In this document: in pieces, positions 17,929-25,310 of the stretch
Layout: every line of letters starts with the position of its first letter
Numbering within the stretch: position 1 is the stretch's first letter
Source: CAYHPY01 sp964358485
GTDB lineage: Bacteria; Elusimicrobiota; Elusimicrobia; UBA1565; UBA9628
DNA: 46,665 nt
Assembly: GCA_964358485.1 (NCBI GenBank)
Contig: CAYHPY010000022.1
Location: 1 to 46,665, forward strand
Reading direction: 5' to 3'
The notes under the pieces: model-generated
What the model saw: only the letters and a program-made list of their open reading frames with translations
Told to the model about the DNA's origin: nothing
Database searches by the model: none
Translations under genes and position numbers: made by a program

Positions 17929-20180
17929 TTGCTGGTGGCGACGAAGACGCCGTCCCATTCCTTTTTCGGGGGATTCTCGATGAAGGCGTCGATGCGGGCC
18001 GCGTAAAGGCCGTAGAGTCCATCCAAGGGAAATTTCATGCCCCGGCATTCGCCCAGAAGCCCCCGGGCTTTTTCCCAGTCCTGGCCCCGGTACGCCGCCA
18101 GCATCTCGGCGTGCTTGGCGGCCAGGGTCCCAAACGCGGGGGAGCCGGCCAGGGCCCCGTTCCCCATCAAAGCGTGAATGCGGACGGGGAGATTCTTGCC
18201 CTTGACGCGGATCAGGTCCAGCTCCAGGGTCGCGAAGTCCTTGGCTTTCTCGAAGGTGCCCGGGCCGATGACGATGTCCACCCCGTAGGTCTTGGACTGG
18301 CCCTCCAGGCGGGAGGCCAAGTTGACGGTGTCGCCGATCACGGAGTAATCGAAGCGCTGGTCCGAGCCCATATTGCCCACGCAGGCCGGCCCGGTGTTGA
18401 GGCCGATGCCGATGTGGATCTCGTGGAGCTTCTGCTTGGCCTTCTCGGCCTCCTTCCTCAGGGTGGCGTTGAGTTTCTCCAGGGCGGCGCGCATGGCCAG
18501 GGCCGCCCGGCAGGAATTGACGGCGTGCTCCGGGTCGTCCAGGGGGGCGTTCCAGAAGGCCATGATGCAGTCGCCCATGTACTTGTCGATGGTGCCGCGG
18601 TGTTCCAGAATCAGGCCGGTCATGGGGGTCAGGAAACGGTTGAGCAGGCGCGTCAGGCCGTGCGGGTCGAATTGCTCCGAGATCGTGGTGAAGCCTCGGA
18701 TGTCGGTGAAAAGCAGGGTCATTTCCTTCATTTCGCCGCCGAGCTGGAGCTTTTCGGGATGGGCCGCGAGCTGTTCGACCAGGACCGGGGACATGTAGCG
18801 GCTAAAGGCGCCGCGGACCTGTTTCTTCTCGTTTTCGGTCCGCCAGTAGGTCACGAAGGTGGAGGAAAGATAAACGGCCAGGACCACCGCGAAGGGGTAG
18901 AGGGGGTCCACCAGCCAGTGCCAAGCGGTGAAGGCGTGCCAGGAAAACCAGAAGGCTCCGCCCCCGGACAAAAGGGCGAGCAGGCCCCCCCAAGCGGCGC
19001 CCAGCTGGGGAAGCAGGAAGATCATGAGTCCGCCCAGCGCTGCCATGTAGACGAATTCGGCCCCGTCGGCCCAGTCGGGGCGCTCCAGGAACTTCTGCAG
19101 GAAGATTTGTTCGGCGGCCTGGGCGTGGACCTCCACGCCCGGGGCGGCGGGCTGCAGGGGCGTGGTGCGCAGGTCCTTGAGCCCGGCGGCGCTGGTTCCC
19201 ACAAAGCAGATGGACCCGGCCAGGGACTCGGCGGGAAAACCCTTCTCGAAAATCTTCCAGGCCGGGACGGTCCGCCCCGGGGCCTCGGCCGTGTAGTGGA
19301 TCCAAATCCGGCCCAGTTCGTCGGTCGGGATCTTCAAGGCCAGGCCCTGGCCGGACAGCCGGAGCATGCTGATGCCGGTGTGCTGGCCGAAACTCACGAT
19401 GCCGCTGGCCCCGGAGGATTTGACCGACACCGCCGTGCCTCCGAGGGCGATCCTCAGGGCTTCCAGCGACAGCGAGGGATAAAGATCCGCGCCCCGGCGG
19501 AAAAGCAGGGGCGCCCGACGGATGACCCCGTCCTGGTCGGGGATGATCGAAAAGCTTCCGTTGCCCGCCGCGGCCTTCTCCAGAACCGGCAGGGCGGTCA
19601 CGGCTCCCGAGAAATCCGGCAGATAGACGATCGGGTTGTCCCCGGCGTAGGTGAACCCGGCCTTGAGCTCCGGCCGCGCCGCGTTTTCGGCCGGGGTCAG
19701 GACAAATCCCGTCACCACGTTGGCCTGGCCGAAGGCGGACGCCAGGACCTGGTCGTGATCCGGCAGGCGACCGGAGCGGGCGGAGGCGCGCATGGAGGCC
19801 AGCTCCGGGATGTCCGGCCAGATGTCCAGCATCTTTTTGGGGGAGGTGCGGTCGGGCTCGGAGAAGACGATGTCGAAGGCCACGGTCGAGGCGCCCAACT
19901 GCCCGAGCCTGCGGACCAAGCGGGCGACCTGGGTTCGGGGCCAGGGCCATTGCCCCAGCTTTTCCAGGCTCTCATCGTCCAGATCGATGATCCGGATGGG
20001 CGCCTCCTCATAAGGGCGGGGCCGCGCGCGCTGATAGGCGTCGAAAACGCGGTTTCGAACGAGCTCGACGCCCTCGTGGGCCTGAAAGCGGACGACGGCG
20101 GCCATGAGCAGCAGGAAGGCCGGAACGGCGTACTCGGCGCCGCGGCCGAGCCTTCGGAGAAGGGGGCCCAGGAGTTTCAT
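17925..20180 (-). CDS. CHASE2-domain class III adenylate/guanylate cyclase
   Basis: Membrane-bound signal enzyme that makes a cyclic nucleotide in response to an extracytoplasmic cue. The 751-residue protein has one N-terminal TM (about 20-37), a CHASE2 sensor domain outside (about 40-340; IRIIDLDDESLEKLGQWPWPR is the typical opening), three closely spaced TMs (about 370-445), and a catalytic domain from about 480. Catalytic residues are intact: metal aspartates in LLFTDIRGFT and DKYMGDCIMAF, and the VNLASRL asparagine and arginine. The lysine in DKYMGD favours ATP over GTP, but this is not conclusive. The start ATG 20180 is chosen because it begins the hydrophobic N-terminus; ATG 20201 is an alternative. 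It heads the minus-strand operon. Confidence 0.92.
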   Translation of the reverse strand: MKLLGPLLRRLGRGAEYAVPAFLLLMAAVVRFQAHEGVELVRNRVFDAYQRARPRPYEEAPIRIIDLDDESLEKLGQWPWPRTQVARLVRRLGQLGASTVAFDIVFSEPDRTSPKKMLDIWPDIPELASMRASARSGRLPDHDQVLASAFGQANVVTGFVLTPAENAARPELKAGFTYAGDNPIVYLPDFSGAVTALPVLEKAAAGNGSFSIIPDQDGVIRRAPLLFRRGADLYPSLSLEALRIALGGTAVSVKSSGASGIVSFGQHTGISMLRLSGQGLALKIPTDELGRIWIHYTAEAPGRTVPAWKIFEKGFPAESLAGSICFVGTSAAGLKDLRTTPLQPAAPGVEVHAQAAEQIFLQKFLERPDWADGAEFVYMAALGGLMIFLLPQLGAAWGGLLALLSGGGAFWFSWHAFTAWHWLVDPLYPFAVVLAVYLSSTFVTYWRTENEKKQVRGAFSRYMSPVLVEQLAAHPEKLQLGGEMKEMTLLFTDIRGFTTISEQFDPHGLTRLLNRFLTPMTGLILEHRGTIDKYMGDCIMAFWNAPLDDPEHAVNSCRAALAMRAALEKLNATLRKEAEKAKQKLHEIHIGIGLNTGPACVGNMGSDQRFDYSVIGDTVNLASRLEGQSKTYGVDIVIGPGTFEKAKDFATLELDLIRVKGKNLPVRIHALMGNGALAGSPAFGTLAAKHAEMLAAYRGQDWEKARGLLGECRGMKFPLDGLYGLYAARIDAFIENPPKKEWDGVFVATSK

Positions 20181-20191
20181 GGAGAGGTCCG

Positions 20192-20200
20192 ATTCTACCA
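20192..20200 (-). promoter_or_regulatory. Extended -10 element of the cyclase operon
   Basis: On the minus strand TGG-TAGAAT (20200 to 20192) matches an extended -10 (TGn plus hexamer). The hexamer ends 11 bases before ATG 20180, predicting a leader of only about five bases and no Shine-Dalgarno site. Confidence 0.5.
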
Positions 20201-20248
20201 TTATTCCCCAAATAGGAAATATTGTCGAAATCACATTTGCGCGATGTG

Positions 20249-20257
20249 TGTTATAAT
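20249..20257 (+). promoter_or_regulatory. Extended -10 element of the TPR-barrel/FecR operon
   Basis: TGT-TATAAT is a perfect extended -10. The hexamer (20252-20257) ends nine bases before ATG 20267, so the leader would be about three bases. It faces away from the cyclase promoter about 50 bases to the left, forming a compact divergent control region (20181-20266). Confidence 0.65.
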
Positions 20258-20266
20258 CGGCCTTGT

Positions 20267-21664
20267 ATGAGCTGGCGCGCGCGGGTTCTCGTCGGAGTCG
20301 CGGGGCTTGCGGCCTGCGTCCCCGCCTTCGGGCAGATCATCAATCCGGACGCGGAGACCGAGCGCGGCAAGATCGAAAGCCAGGCCCGCAAGGACCGGGA
20401 AGCCGCCTCCGACGAGGCCGCCAAGCGCAGGGCGGTGGAGGGCGGGGGGGAAGTCACCTTCCAGGCCGTCCTGGCCGATCCCGACAACGTGGACCTGAAT
20501 TTCCGCTACGCCCGCGCCCAAGTGGGGCGGGGCAACCTCAAGGGAGCCGCCGCCACCTTGGAGCGGGTGCTGATGGTCAACCCGAAGCTCCATCAGGTCC
20601 GCCTGCTCTACGCCCTCGTGCTTTTCCGCCTCGATAACATCAACGACGCGGAGCGGGAACTCAAGGCCCTGGCGGAGTTGAAGCTCCCGGACGCCGTCCG
20701 CGCCGAGGTGGACGATTTCCTCAAAAAGATCGCCAAGAAGCGCCGCAAGACCAACGTCTCGGGAACCTTGAGCCTGGGTTTCGATTGGGACACCAACCGG
20801 AACTCCTCCCCGTTTTCCAAGCAACGCCTGATCGGGGACCGGTTGGTCGATCTCACCGGATCCAACCTGAAGGTCCAGGACACCTCCATCGTCACCGTCG
20901 CCAACACCCGGATCACGCATGACCCGGGGTCCCAGGCGGGCCATGAGCTCTTCTTGTCTTTGACCTATTTCCGGGCCGAGCAGACCGTGGCCGACAATTT
21001 GGACCTGGTCTCCTACGCCGGCCAAACCGGGCTGATCTATAAGGGGGACTGGGCGGAGGTCACCCCGGCCATCGCCTTCGACCATGTCCGGCTCTCCGAG
21101 GACACCTTCCTGCGCCAGCCGACGGTGTCCTTGCGCGTGGAGCGCAAGGTGAGCGGCCGGTTCTCCGTTCATTGGCAGGGTTCGGCCCAATACCAGCAGT
21201 ACGATCGGACCCGGGACATCGCGGTGGCGCCGGAGCGGGATGGGGCGCAATACGAAACCGGGGTCGGGGCAAGCTACCTGCTCACCCCGACCCAGCGGGT
21301 GGCCGGCGCTTACGCCTACGTGGACAAGGATTCGGCCCGGCGTTACAACTCGTTCGAGCGGAGCTCTTTCCACCTTTCCCATTCCTGGTTTCTCGGGAAA
21401 GGGCGGTTCTTCACCACCTCCGCGCAGGCGAACATCGACCATTATTACATCGCCGATCGCGCCATCAGCCCGCGGATTCGAAAAGACGAGACCTTCCGGG
21501 TCCGCCTGACCTATGGCCATCCCCTGGGCCTGCTGCATAAGAGCCTCAAGGATTTCCTCTGGACCGGGGGCTTCGAGTATTACGCCTCCATCTCCACCTT
21601 GGCCAACTACGCCTACGACAACGATAAGCTCACGACCATGCTGACCTACCGCTGGGAGCTATGA
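20267..21664 (+). CDS. Exported TPR protein with outer-membrane beta-barrel (Slam/DUF560-like)
   Basis: A 465-residue exported protein. After a signal peptide (MSWRARVLVGVAGLAACVPAFG) residues about 30-165 are helical with TPR features (VDLNFRYARAQVGRGNLKGAA; LHQVRLLYALVLFRLDNINDAE). From about residue 170 the sequence becomes alternating beta strands ending in an aromatic, LTYRWEL, as in outer-membrane barrels. The order TPR plus barrel resembles surface lipoprotein assembly modifiers (Slam), though similarity is by architecture. The start ATG 20267 follows the extended -10 closely. The stop overlaps the FecR gene. This gene, FecR and a CHASE2 cyclase occur as neighbours in other bacteria as I remember it, suggesting a surface assembly unit linked to cyclic-nucleotide signalling. 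Confidence 0.75.
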   Translation: MSWRARVLVGVAGLAACVPAFGQIINPDAETERGKIESQARKDREAASDEAAKRRAVEGGGEVTFQAVLADPDNVDLNFRYARAQVGRGNLKGAAATLERVLMVNPKLHQVRLLYALVLFRLDNINDAERELKALAELKLPDAVRAEVDDFLKKIAKKRRKTNVSGTLSLGFDWDTNRNSSPFSKQRLIGDRLVDLTGSNLKVQDTSIVTVANTRITHDPGSQAGHELFLSLTYFRAEQTVADNLDLVSYAGQTGLIYKGDWAEVTPAIAFDHVRLSEDTFLRQPTVSLRVERKVSGRFSVHWQGSAQYQQYDRTRDIAVAPERDGAQYETGVGASYLLTPTQRVAGAYAYVDKDSARRYNSFERSSFHLSHSWFLGKGRFFTTSAQANIDHYYIADRAISPRIRKDETFRVRLTYGHPLGLLHKSLKDFLWTGGFEYYASISTLANYAYDNDKLTTMLTYRWEL

Positions 21665-22959
21665 CCATGAAACGATCCGCCCTGTTCCTCCTTCTGCTCG
21701 CCGCCCCGGCCGGGGCCCAGCCCCAGTTGGCCCGGATCGGCGCCGCCGCCGCGGTGCGCGGCCGCGTCGAGGCCGTCGCTCCGGTCTCCGGCGCCGTGGG
21801 CCGGGTCATGGAGAGCGGCAAGCCGGTCTATCTCAAGGACAAGGTCTCGACCGACGCCGGGGGCCGCATGCAGGTGATTCTTCTGGACGAAACCGTGTTC
21901 ACCATCGGCCCCAACACCACCATGGTCATGGACGAGTTCGTCTACGATCCGGCGACCGGCGCGGGCAAGGTCTCGGCCCAGGTGACCAAGGGCGTGTTCC
22001 GCTTCGTGACCGGCAAGGTGGCGCGCAACGCCCCCTCCAACATGAAGGTCAAGCTTCCCGTGGGCGTCATCGGCATCCGGGGCACCATGGTGGCCGGAAA
22101 GGCGGACTCCAATTCCTCCCTGGTGGTTTTGCTCGGTCCCGGAGCCTCCAACAACGCCGGCGAGGCCCCCGGGAAGGTGGGCGTCGCCAATCAGGGAACC
22201 GAGGTCGAGCTCTCCAAGCCCGGCTTCGGTTCGACGATGGAGGCCGGCAAGGAGCCCTCCCCGCCCTTCGAGGTCCCGCCGGGCCAGATGGCCGAGCTCA
22301 ACGCCGCTTTGGCCCCCGCTCCCGAGGATTCCCCTTCCGGCGGCGGCGGCGCGGCGCCCGGAGGTTCCGACGAGGAGTCCGCCTCCGAGGCATCAGGACA
22401 GGAAACCGCGGCGGCCGGAGAAAGCGTCGCGTCCACCGGCGAAACCGCGGCCATGAGCGAAGAGCTGAGCGCCGAAACCGCGACCGCCTCCCAGGACGCC
22501 GCGGAGTCGGCGGCCGGGATCGCGGACGGGATCGCCAAATGGGACGACGTCCGCAGCCGGACCGAGACCGGGTCGGTCTCCTACGGCGGCTCGGGGGGTT
22601 TCACGACTTTAACCACCGCCGGAGGCTCTCCCTGCAGCGGGAGTTGCAGCGGTTCCTGGGATTATTCCGTCTACGTCGATTTCGCCAACCGGTCCGTGTC
22701 CGGGACCTCCAACATTTCGGCCCCCAGCATCACCGTCAGCAACCACGTCGTGACCCACAACTTTACCTCGGACGCGGGCGGTTCCCCGGCCTCCTTTGAT
22801 TGCGCCGGGGCCAACTACAGCTTCAATTTCACCTTCCTGAACTCGGGCGGGCAGGCGGCGACCCAGATGACGGGGAAGGCCACCTACAACAACATCTCCT
22901 CCGGGGTGACCGGCACCGGCAGCGACATCACCACGACCGGTTCGGTCGTCCCGCCGTGA
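21661..22959 (+). CDS. FecR-domain exported protein
   Basis: A 432-residue protein with a signal peptide (TMKRSALFLLLLAAPAGA). Residues about 25-150 form a FecR domain, a beta-rich module often found in periplasmic or surface proteins: VYLKDKVSTDAGGRMQVILLD, TIGPNTTMVMDEFVYDP, and the hallmark VGVIGIRGTMV. Residues about 210-300 are a low-complexity Ala/Ser/Glu/Gly linker; the C-terminal 130 residues are Ser/Thr/Gly/Asn-rich beta structure with a C-S-G-S-C motif. There is no sign of the TM helix that defines the TonB-signalling FecR regulator, so it is likely a surface or secreted protein, possibly the substrate of the upstream barrel. It ends back to back with the baeRF gene with no gap. Confidence 0.85.
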   Translation: MTMKRSALFLLLLAAPAGAQPQLARIGAAAAVRGRVEAVAPVSGAVGRVMESGKPVYLKDKVSTDAGGRMQVILLDETVFTIGPNTTMVMDEFVYDPATGAGKVSAQVTKGVFRFVTGKVARNAPSNMKVKLPVGVIGIRGTMVAGKADSNSSLVVLLGPGASNNAGEAPGKVGVANQGTEVELSKPGFGSTMEAGKEPSPPFEVPPGQMAELNAALAPAPEDSPSGGGGAAPGGSDEESASEASGQETAAAGESVASTGETAAMSEELSAETATASQDAAESAAGIADGIAKWDDVRSRTETGSVSYGGSGGFTTLTTAGGSPCSGSCSGSWDYSVYVDFANRSVSGTSNISAPSITVSNHVVTHNFTSDAGGSPASFDCAGANYSFNFTFLNSGGQAATQMTGKATYNNISSGVTGTGSDITTTGSVVPP

Positions 22960-24003
22960 TCAGGCTTTGAACCGCAGTTCGGCCGCGATTCCGCCGACGA
23001 TATCCAGCCGTCCCTCGTAGAGCACGGGAAACACCTCGCAGCCCCGCTCCAGGGCCCGCTGTTGGATTTCCAAGACCACGTTGAGCACCGGCTCCAGGGC
23101 TTTTCCGCAGGCCAGGCATTTCTTTCCCGCCAAGTGGGGCCGGCCGCAGGCCGCGCAGACCCGCCCCATCTTGGCCAGCCCATCGCGGACCAACAGGCGG
23201 CGGGCGCGTCCCTCCTCCACCGCGAGTACGGCGGCCTCAAGCCCCGAGGCCACCCACCCGGTCTTGAGGGCGTCGAGCATGCGGATGACCAGGACGCTCT
23301 CGCGGACCTTGCGGAACTCCCGCTCGTTTCCCGCGATGCGATCCCGGACCTCCTGGTTCGGGGTCTGCGGACCCAGGGAGCCGTCCACGATCAGGTTGTC
23401 CTGGAGGAAGGCGTGCAGGTGGTTGACGAATTGGGCCTCCAAGTCCGCCGCGACGCCGGCTAGAATCCGGTTGAAGCCCCTGCCGCGCGCCAGGTCCATG
23501 AGACGGTCGGCGGCCCGGGCGAAGCGTTTGTGGGGGTCGGCGGACGAAGCGCCTTCGTCGCCGGGATGCTCGATGATTTCCCCAAGGTGGTACTCCAGGA
23601 AGCGGGCGCGGGAATCGTCGATGAGGACCACTCCGTAACGGTGGTGCTGGTCCATGATGTTAAGCAGGGGGGCCAGGGAGGGGAGCTCCGCCGCCGTCAG
23701 GGAGGCCTTCGTCGGCAGGGGCAGGGCCGCGGCCTGCCAAAGCTTGGCGGCGTCCGCGGAGAAAACGGCCAGACCCCGGTGGCCCGCCGGCTCGAATTTC
23801 TTCAAGACGAATTCCTCGAGCCGGGCGAGATCATCCGGGCATGATTTCTTCAGGCCCGGATCATTTGCCGTTGTCTCCTTAATCAAAGCCTTGAAGGCCC
23901 GCCCGCATTCGGCCGGCGAGTCGAAGGGGAGGTAGCAGCTCAAAATTTTCAGGCCTCCGGCCTGAAAATTCTGCAGCGCAAGCATGTCCTTTGCCGAGAT
24001 CAT
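22960..24003 (-). CDS. Bacterial eRF1-like protein (baeRF family) with zinc ribbon
   Basis: A 347-residue cytoplasmic protein resembling bacterial homologues of archaeal/eukaryotic release factor 1 (baeRF, probably the family-10 type). Landmarks: LSCYLPFDSPAECGRAFKALIKE near the N-terminus, RGLAVFSAD and YGVVLIDDSRARFLEYHLGEI, all reminiscent of eRF1 domains 2-3. The GGQ peptidyl-hydrolysis motif of true release factors is absent, as is usual in baeRF. Near the C-terminus a CxxC-x9-CxxC zinc ribbon (residues 283-299, CAAC...CLAC) follows. Roles in ribosome rescue or stress have been proposed for this family; none is proven. The start ATG 24003 has AGAGACGG upstream. The stop abuts the FecR stop, so the two transcripts must overlap. 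Confidence 0.8.
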   Translation of the reverse strand: MISAKDMLALQNFQAGGLKILSCYLPFDSPAECGRAFKALIKETTANDPGLKKSCPDDLARLEEFVLKKFEPAGHRGLAVFSADAAKLWQAAALPLPTKASLTAAELPSLAPLLNIMDQHHRYGVVLIDDSRARFLEYHLGEIIEHPGDEGASSADPHKRFARAADRLMDLARGRGFNRILAGVAADLEAQFVNHLHAFLQDNLIVDGSLGPQTPNQEVRDRIAGNEREFRKVRESVLVIRMLDALKTGWVASGLEAAVLAVEEGRARRLLVRDGLAKMGRVCAACGRPHLAGKKCLACGKALEPVLNVVLEIQQRALERGCEVFPVLYEGRLDIVGGIAAELRFKA

Positions 24004-24035
24004 TGTTCCGTCTCTTTTTAATATATTACCGCATT
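24004..24035. promoter_or_regulatory. Compact AT-rich divergent promoter
   Basis: Only 32 bases separate two divergent start codons. The AT-rich core TAATATATTA is a near-palindrome and offers -10-like hexamers on both strands. On the plus strand TATATT (24022-24027) ends eight bases before ATG 24036, again giving an almost leaderless mRNA. Confidence 0.45.
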
Positions 24036-24896
24036 ATGGGTCCCCGCGGCGTGATCGCCTTCTTCTTCGCCTCGGCCGTCCTTCTTCCCGGCTGCGGCCG
24101 CGAGGAACCGCCCAGGCCCGTCCTGCTCCCGACCGGCGGGGCCGAGCGGCGGGCGGCGGCGCCCCCGGGGCGGGAGGGCCCGCCGTCCAGTTCCCACCCG
24201 CCGCCGGCGCCTTTGGCGGTGAACCTGGCGGTTCCCCGCCGGTCCATGGAGACGCCGCCGGATGGGAAACCCCCCGGGGACCCGCTGGGGCTCAATAAAG
24301 GAGGCGCCTCCCGGCGGCCCGCCGGGCTGGCCCTGCCCCGGCCCCGCGCCCGGTCGGAAGCCGCCCCGGCGTCGAGGGAGCCAAAATCCGCGCCCCCACA
24401 GGAAGGACGCCCGTCCCACCCACCCCCGGAGTCCTTGGACTCCCAGCAGGAGGGGGCGTTGAAGCCCGGCGTGCCCGGCTCCCGCTATCTATCCCCGGCC
24501 CGGCCCAAGGAGGGAAAGGTGGCGGAGCCGAAGGTGGCCGCCGCCACCCAATCCGTCGCCGCCAAGATCGCGGCGCCGAGTTCCGACTTGGACGCCAAGA
24601 CCGGGGAGGCGCAACCGCCCTCGGCCAAGGGGCTCAACGCGGACATCATGAACGCGGTGGTCGATCCCTTGGAGGTCGGATCCTACCGGGTGCAGGTCTC
24701 CCAGACCGAGGATTTCAGGGTCGTGCTCTTCGATCGGACATTCGCCTTCCTGGAATCCCAGGAAGTCGAGGCCGATCTGCGCCGCGCTCTTCCGAAAGGG
24801 GGGAGATACTGGGTGCGCCACGCCTTCATCGATCTTCTGGAGTTCCAGCATCCGTATTCAGCTCCGAAACGCTATCGCTTCCGACCTCGTCGTTGA
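24036..24896 (+). CDS. Proline-rich lipoprotein of unknown function
   Basis: A 286-residue protein starting at ATG 24036. The N-terminus GVIAFFFASAVLLPGC ends in a lipobox (LPGC), so it should be lipidated and anchored in the envelope. Residues about 25-180 are Pro/Arg/Ala/Ser-rich and low in complexity (e.g. PPGREGPPSSSHPPPAPLA), probably an extended linker crossing the periplasm or peptidoglycan. The C-terminal 90 residues look folded (VGSYRVQVSQTEDFRVVLFDRTF...GGRYWVRHAFIDLLEFQ), with a FN3-like beta pattern. I do not recognise a family. It stands alone between a divergent gene and a 414-base gene-free stretch. Confidence 0.75.
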   Translation: MGPRGVIAFFFASAVLLPGCGREEPPRPVLLPTGGAERRAAAPPGREGPPSSSHPPPAPLAVNLAVPRRSMETPPDGKPPGDPLGLNKGGASRRPAGLALPRPRARSEAAPASREPKSAPPQEGRPSHPPPESLDSQQEGALKPGVPGSRYLSPARPKEGKVAEPKVAAATQSVAAKIAAPSSDLDAKTGEAQPPSAKGLNADIMNAVVDPLEVGSYRVQVSQTEDFRVVLFDRTFAFLESQEVEADLRRALPKGGRYWVRHAFIDLLEFQHPYSAPKRYRFRPRR

Positions 24897-25063
24897 GAAG
24901 AATATCGCCGGTTCCCGGCTTGACACCCGGTTTCGCGCGGAAAAGTCCCCGGTACGGAACCGAAAGCCGTTCAAGACCGCTCAAGTACCAAATTCAGACA
25001 CTACCCCGAGCCGTCTGGGTCTTCTGTCCTGGCACGGGATAGGACTTTCGACTCATTTTCTGC

Positions 25064-25093
25064 TTGACAACATTGCCGCCTTGTGTGGATAAT
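25064..25093 (+). promoter_or_regulatory. Sigma-70 type promoter of the surface operon
   Basis: TTGACA (25064-25069) and GATAAT (25088-25093) separated by 18 bases. This is the best full -35/-10 pair in the window. It predicts a start near 25100 and an untranslated leader of about 210 bases before the glycine-rich gene. Confidence 0.7.
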
Positions 25094-25096
25094 GTG

Positions 25097-25237
25097 GCGT
25101 TGCCAGTGTCGTGGATAGCCGGGCAACGCGAGGTATTCTCACGCCGAGAAACCATCTTTTCTGGCATCGCTCTTACGCGCCGGATTCAGCAGCCTGTAGC
25201 GGGGCGGACGTCTTAAGGGGGCCCTTCAACGGCCCCC
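25097..25237 (+). promoter_or_regulatory. Possible structured 5' leader
   Basis: Right at the predicted transcript start GCGTTGCC (25097-25104) pairs with GGCAACGC (25122-25129). Smaller hairpins follow (TCTC-ACGCC-GAGA; AGAAA-CCATC-TTTCT), and GGGGGCC-CTTCAAC-GGCCCCC forms a 7-bp stem at 25217-25237 without a T-tract. The set suggests a folded leader, but it matches no riboswitch class I know. Confidence 0.4.
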
Positions 25238-25310
25238 GCATGCGGTTATCCCTGCCCATTCGTCAGATCACCCGCACCACGGCGGCCGCGCCGGGTGCCA
25301 ACCTCTGACC

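Larger units (their letters stand above)
24897..25310. other. 414-base gene-free region upstream of the surface operon
   Basis: No convincing gene. 24897-25060 holds a short GCCGG-TTC-CCGGC hairpin (24908-24920) without a T-tract and little else. From 25064 it contains the promoter and leader of the downstream operon. A small frame (GTG 25111 to 25308) has no ribosome site and atypical composition; I do not call it. The region is visibly less GC-rich than the flanking genes. Confidence 0.6.

Noticed and set aside
24920..24948. Second TTGACA box upstream of the surface operon
   Set aside because: No -10-like hexamer occurs at 16-18 bases downstream.
25120..25210. Cyclic-di-GMP (GEMM) riboswitch
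   Set aside because: Fragments such as CTCACGCCGAGAAACC and GTAGCGGGG recall the motif, but the conserved core and the GGGTTACC-type closing segment are missing.
25111..25308. 65-residue frame in the operon leader
   Set aside because: No ribosome site, no start context, no recognisable features, and it overlaps the predicted structured leader.
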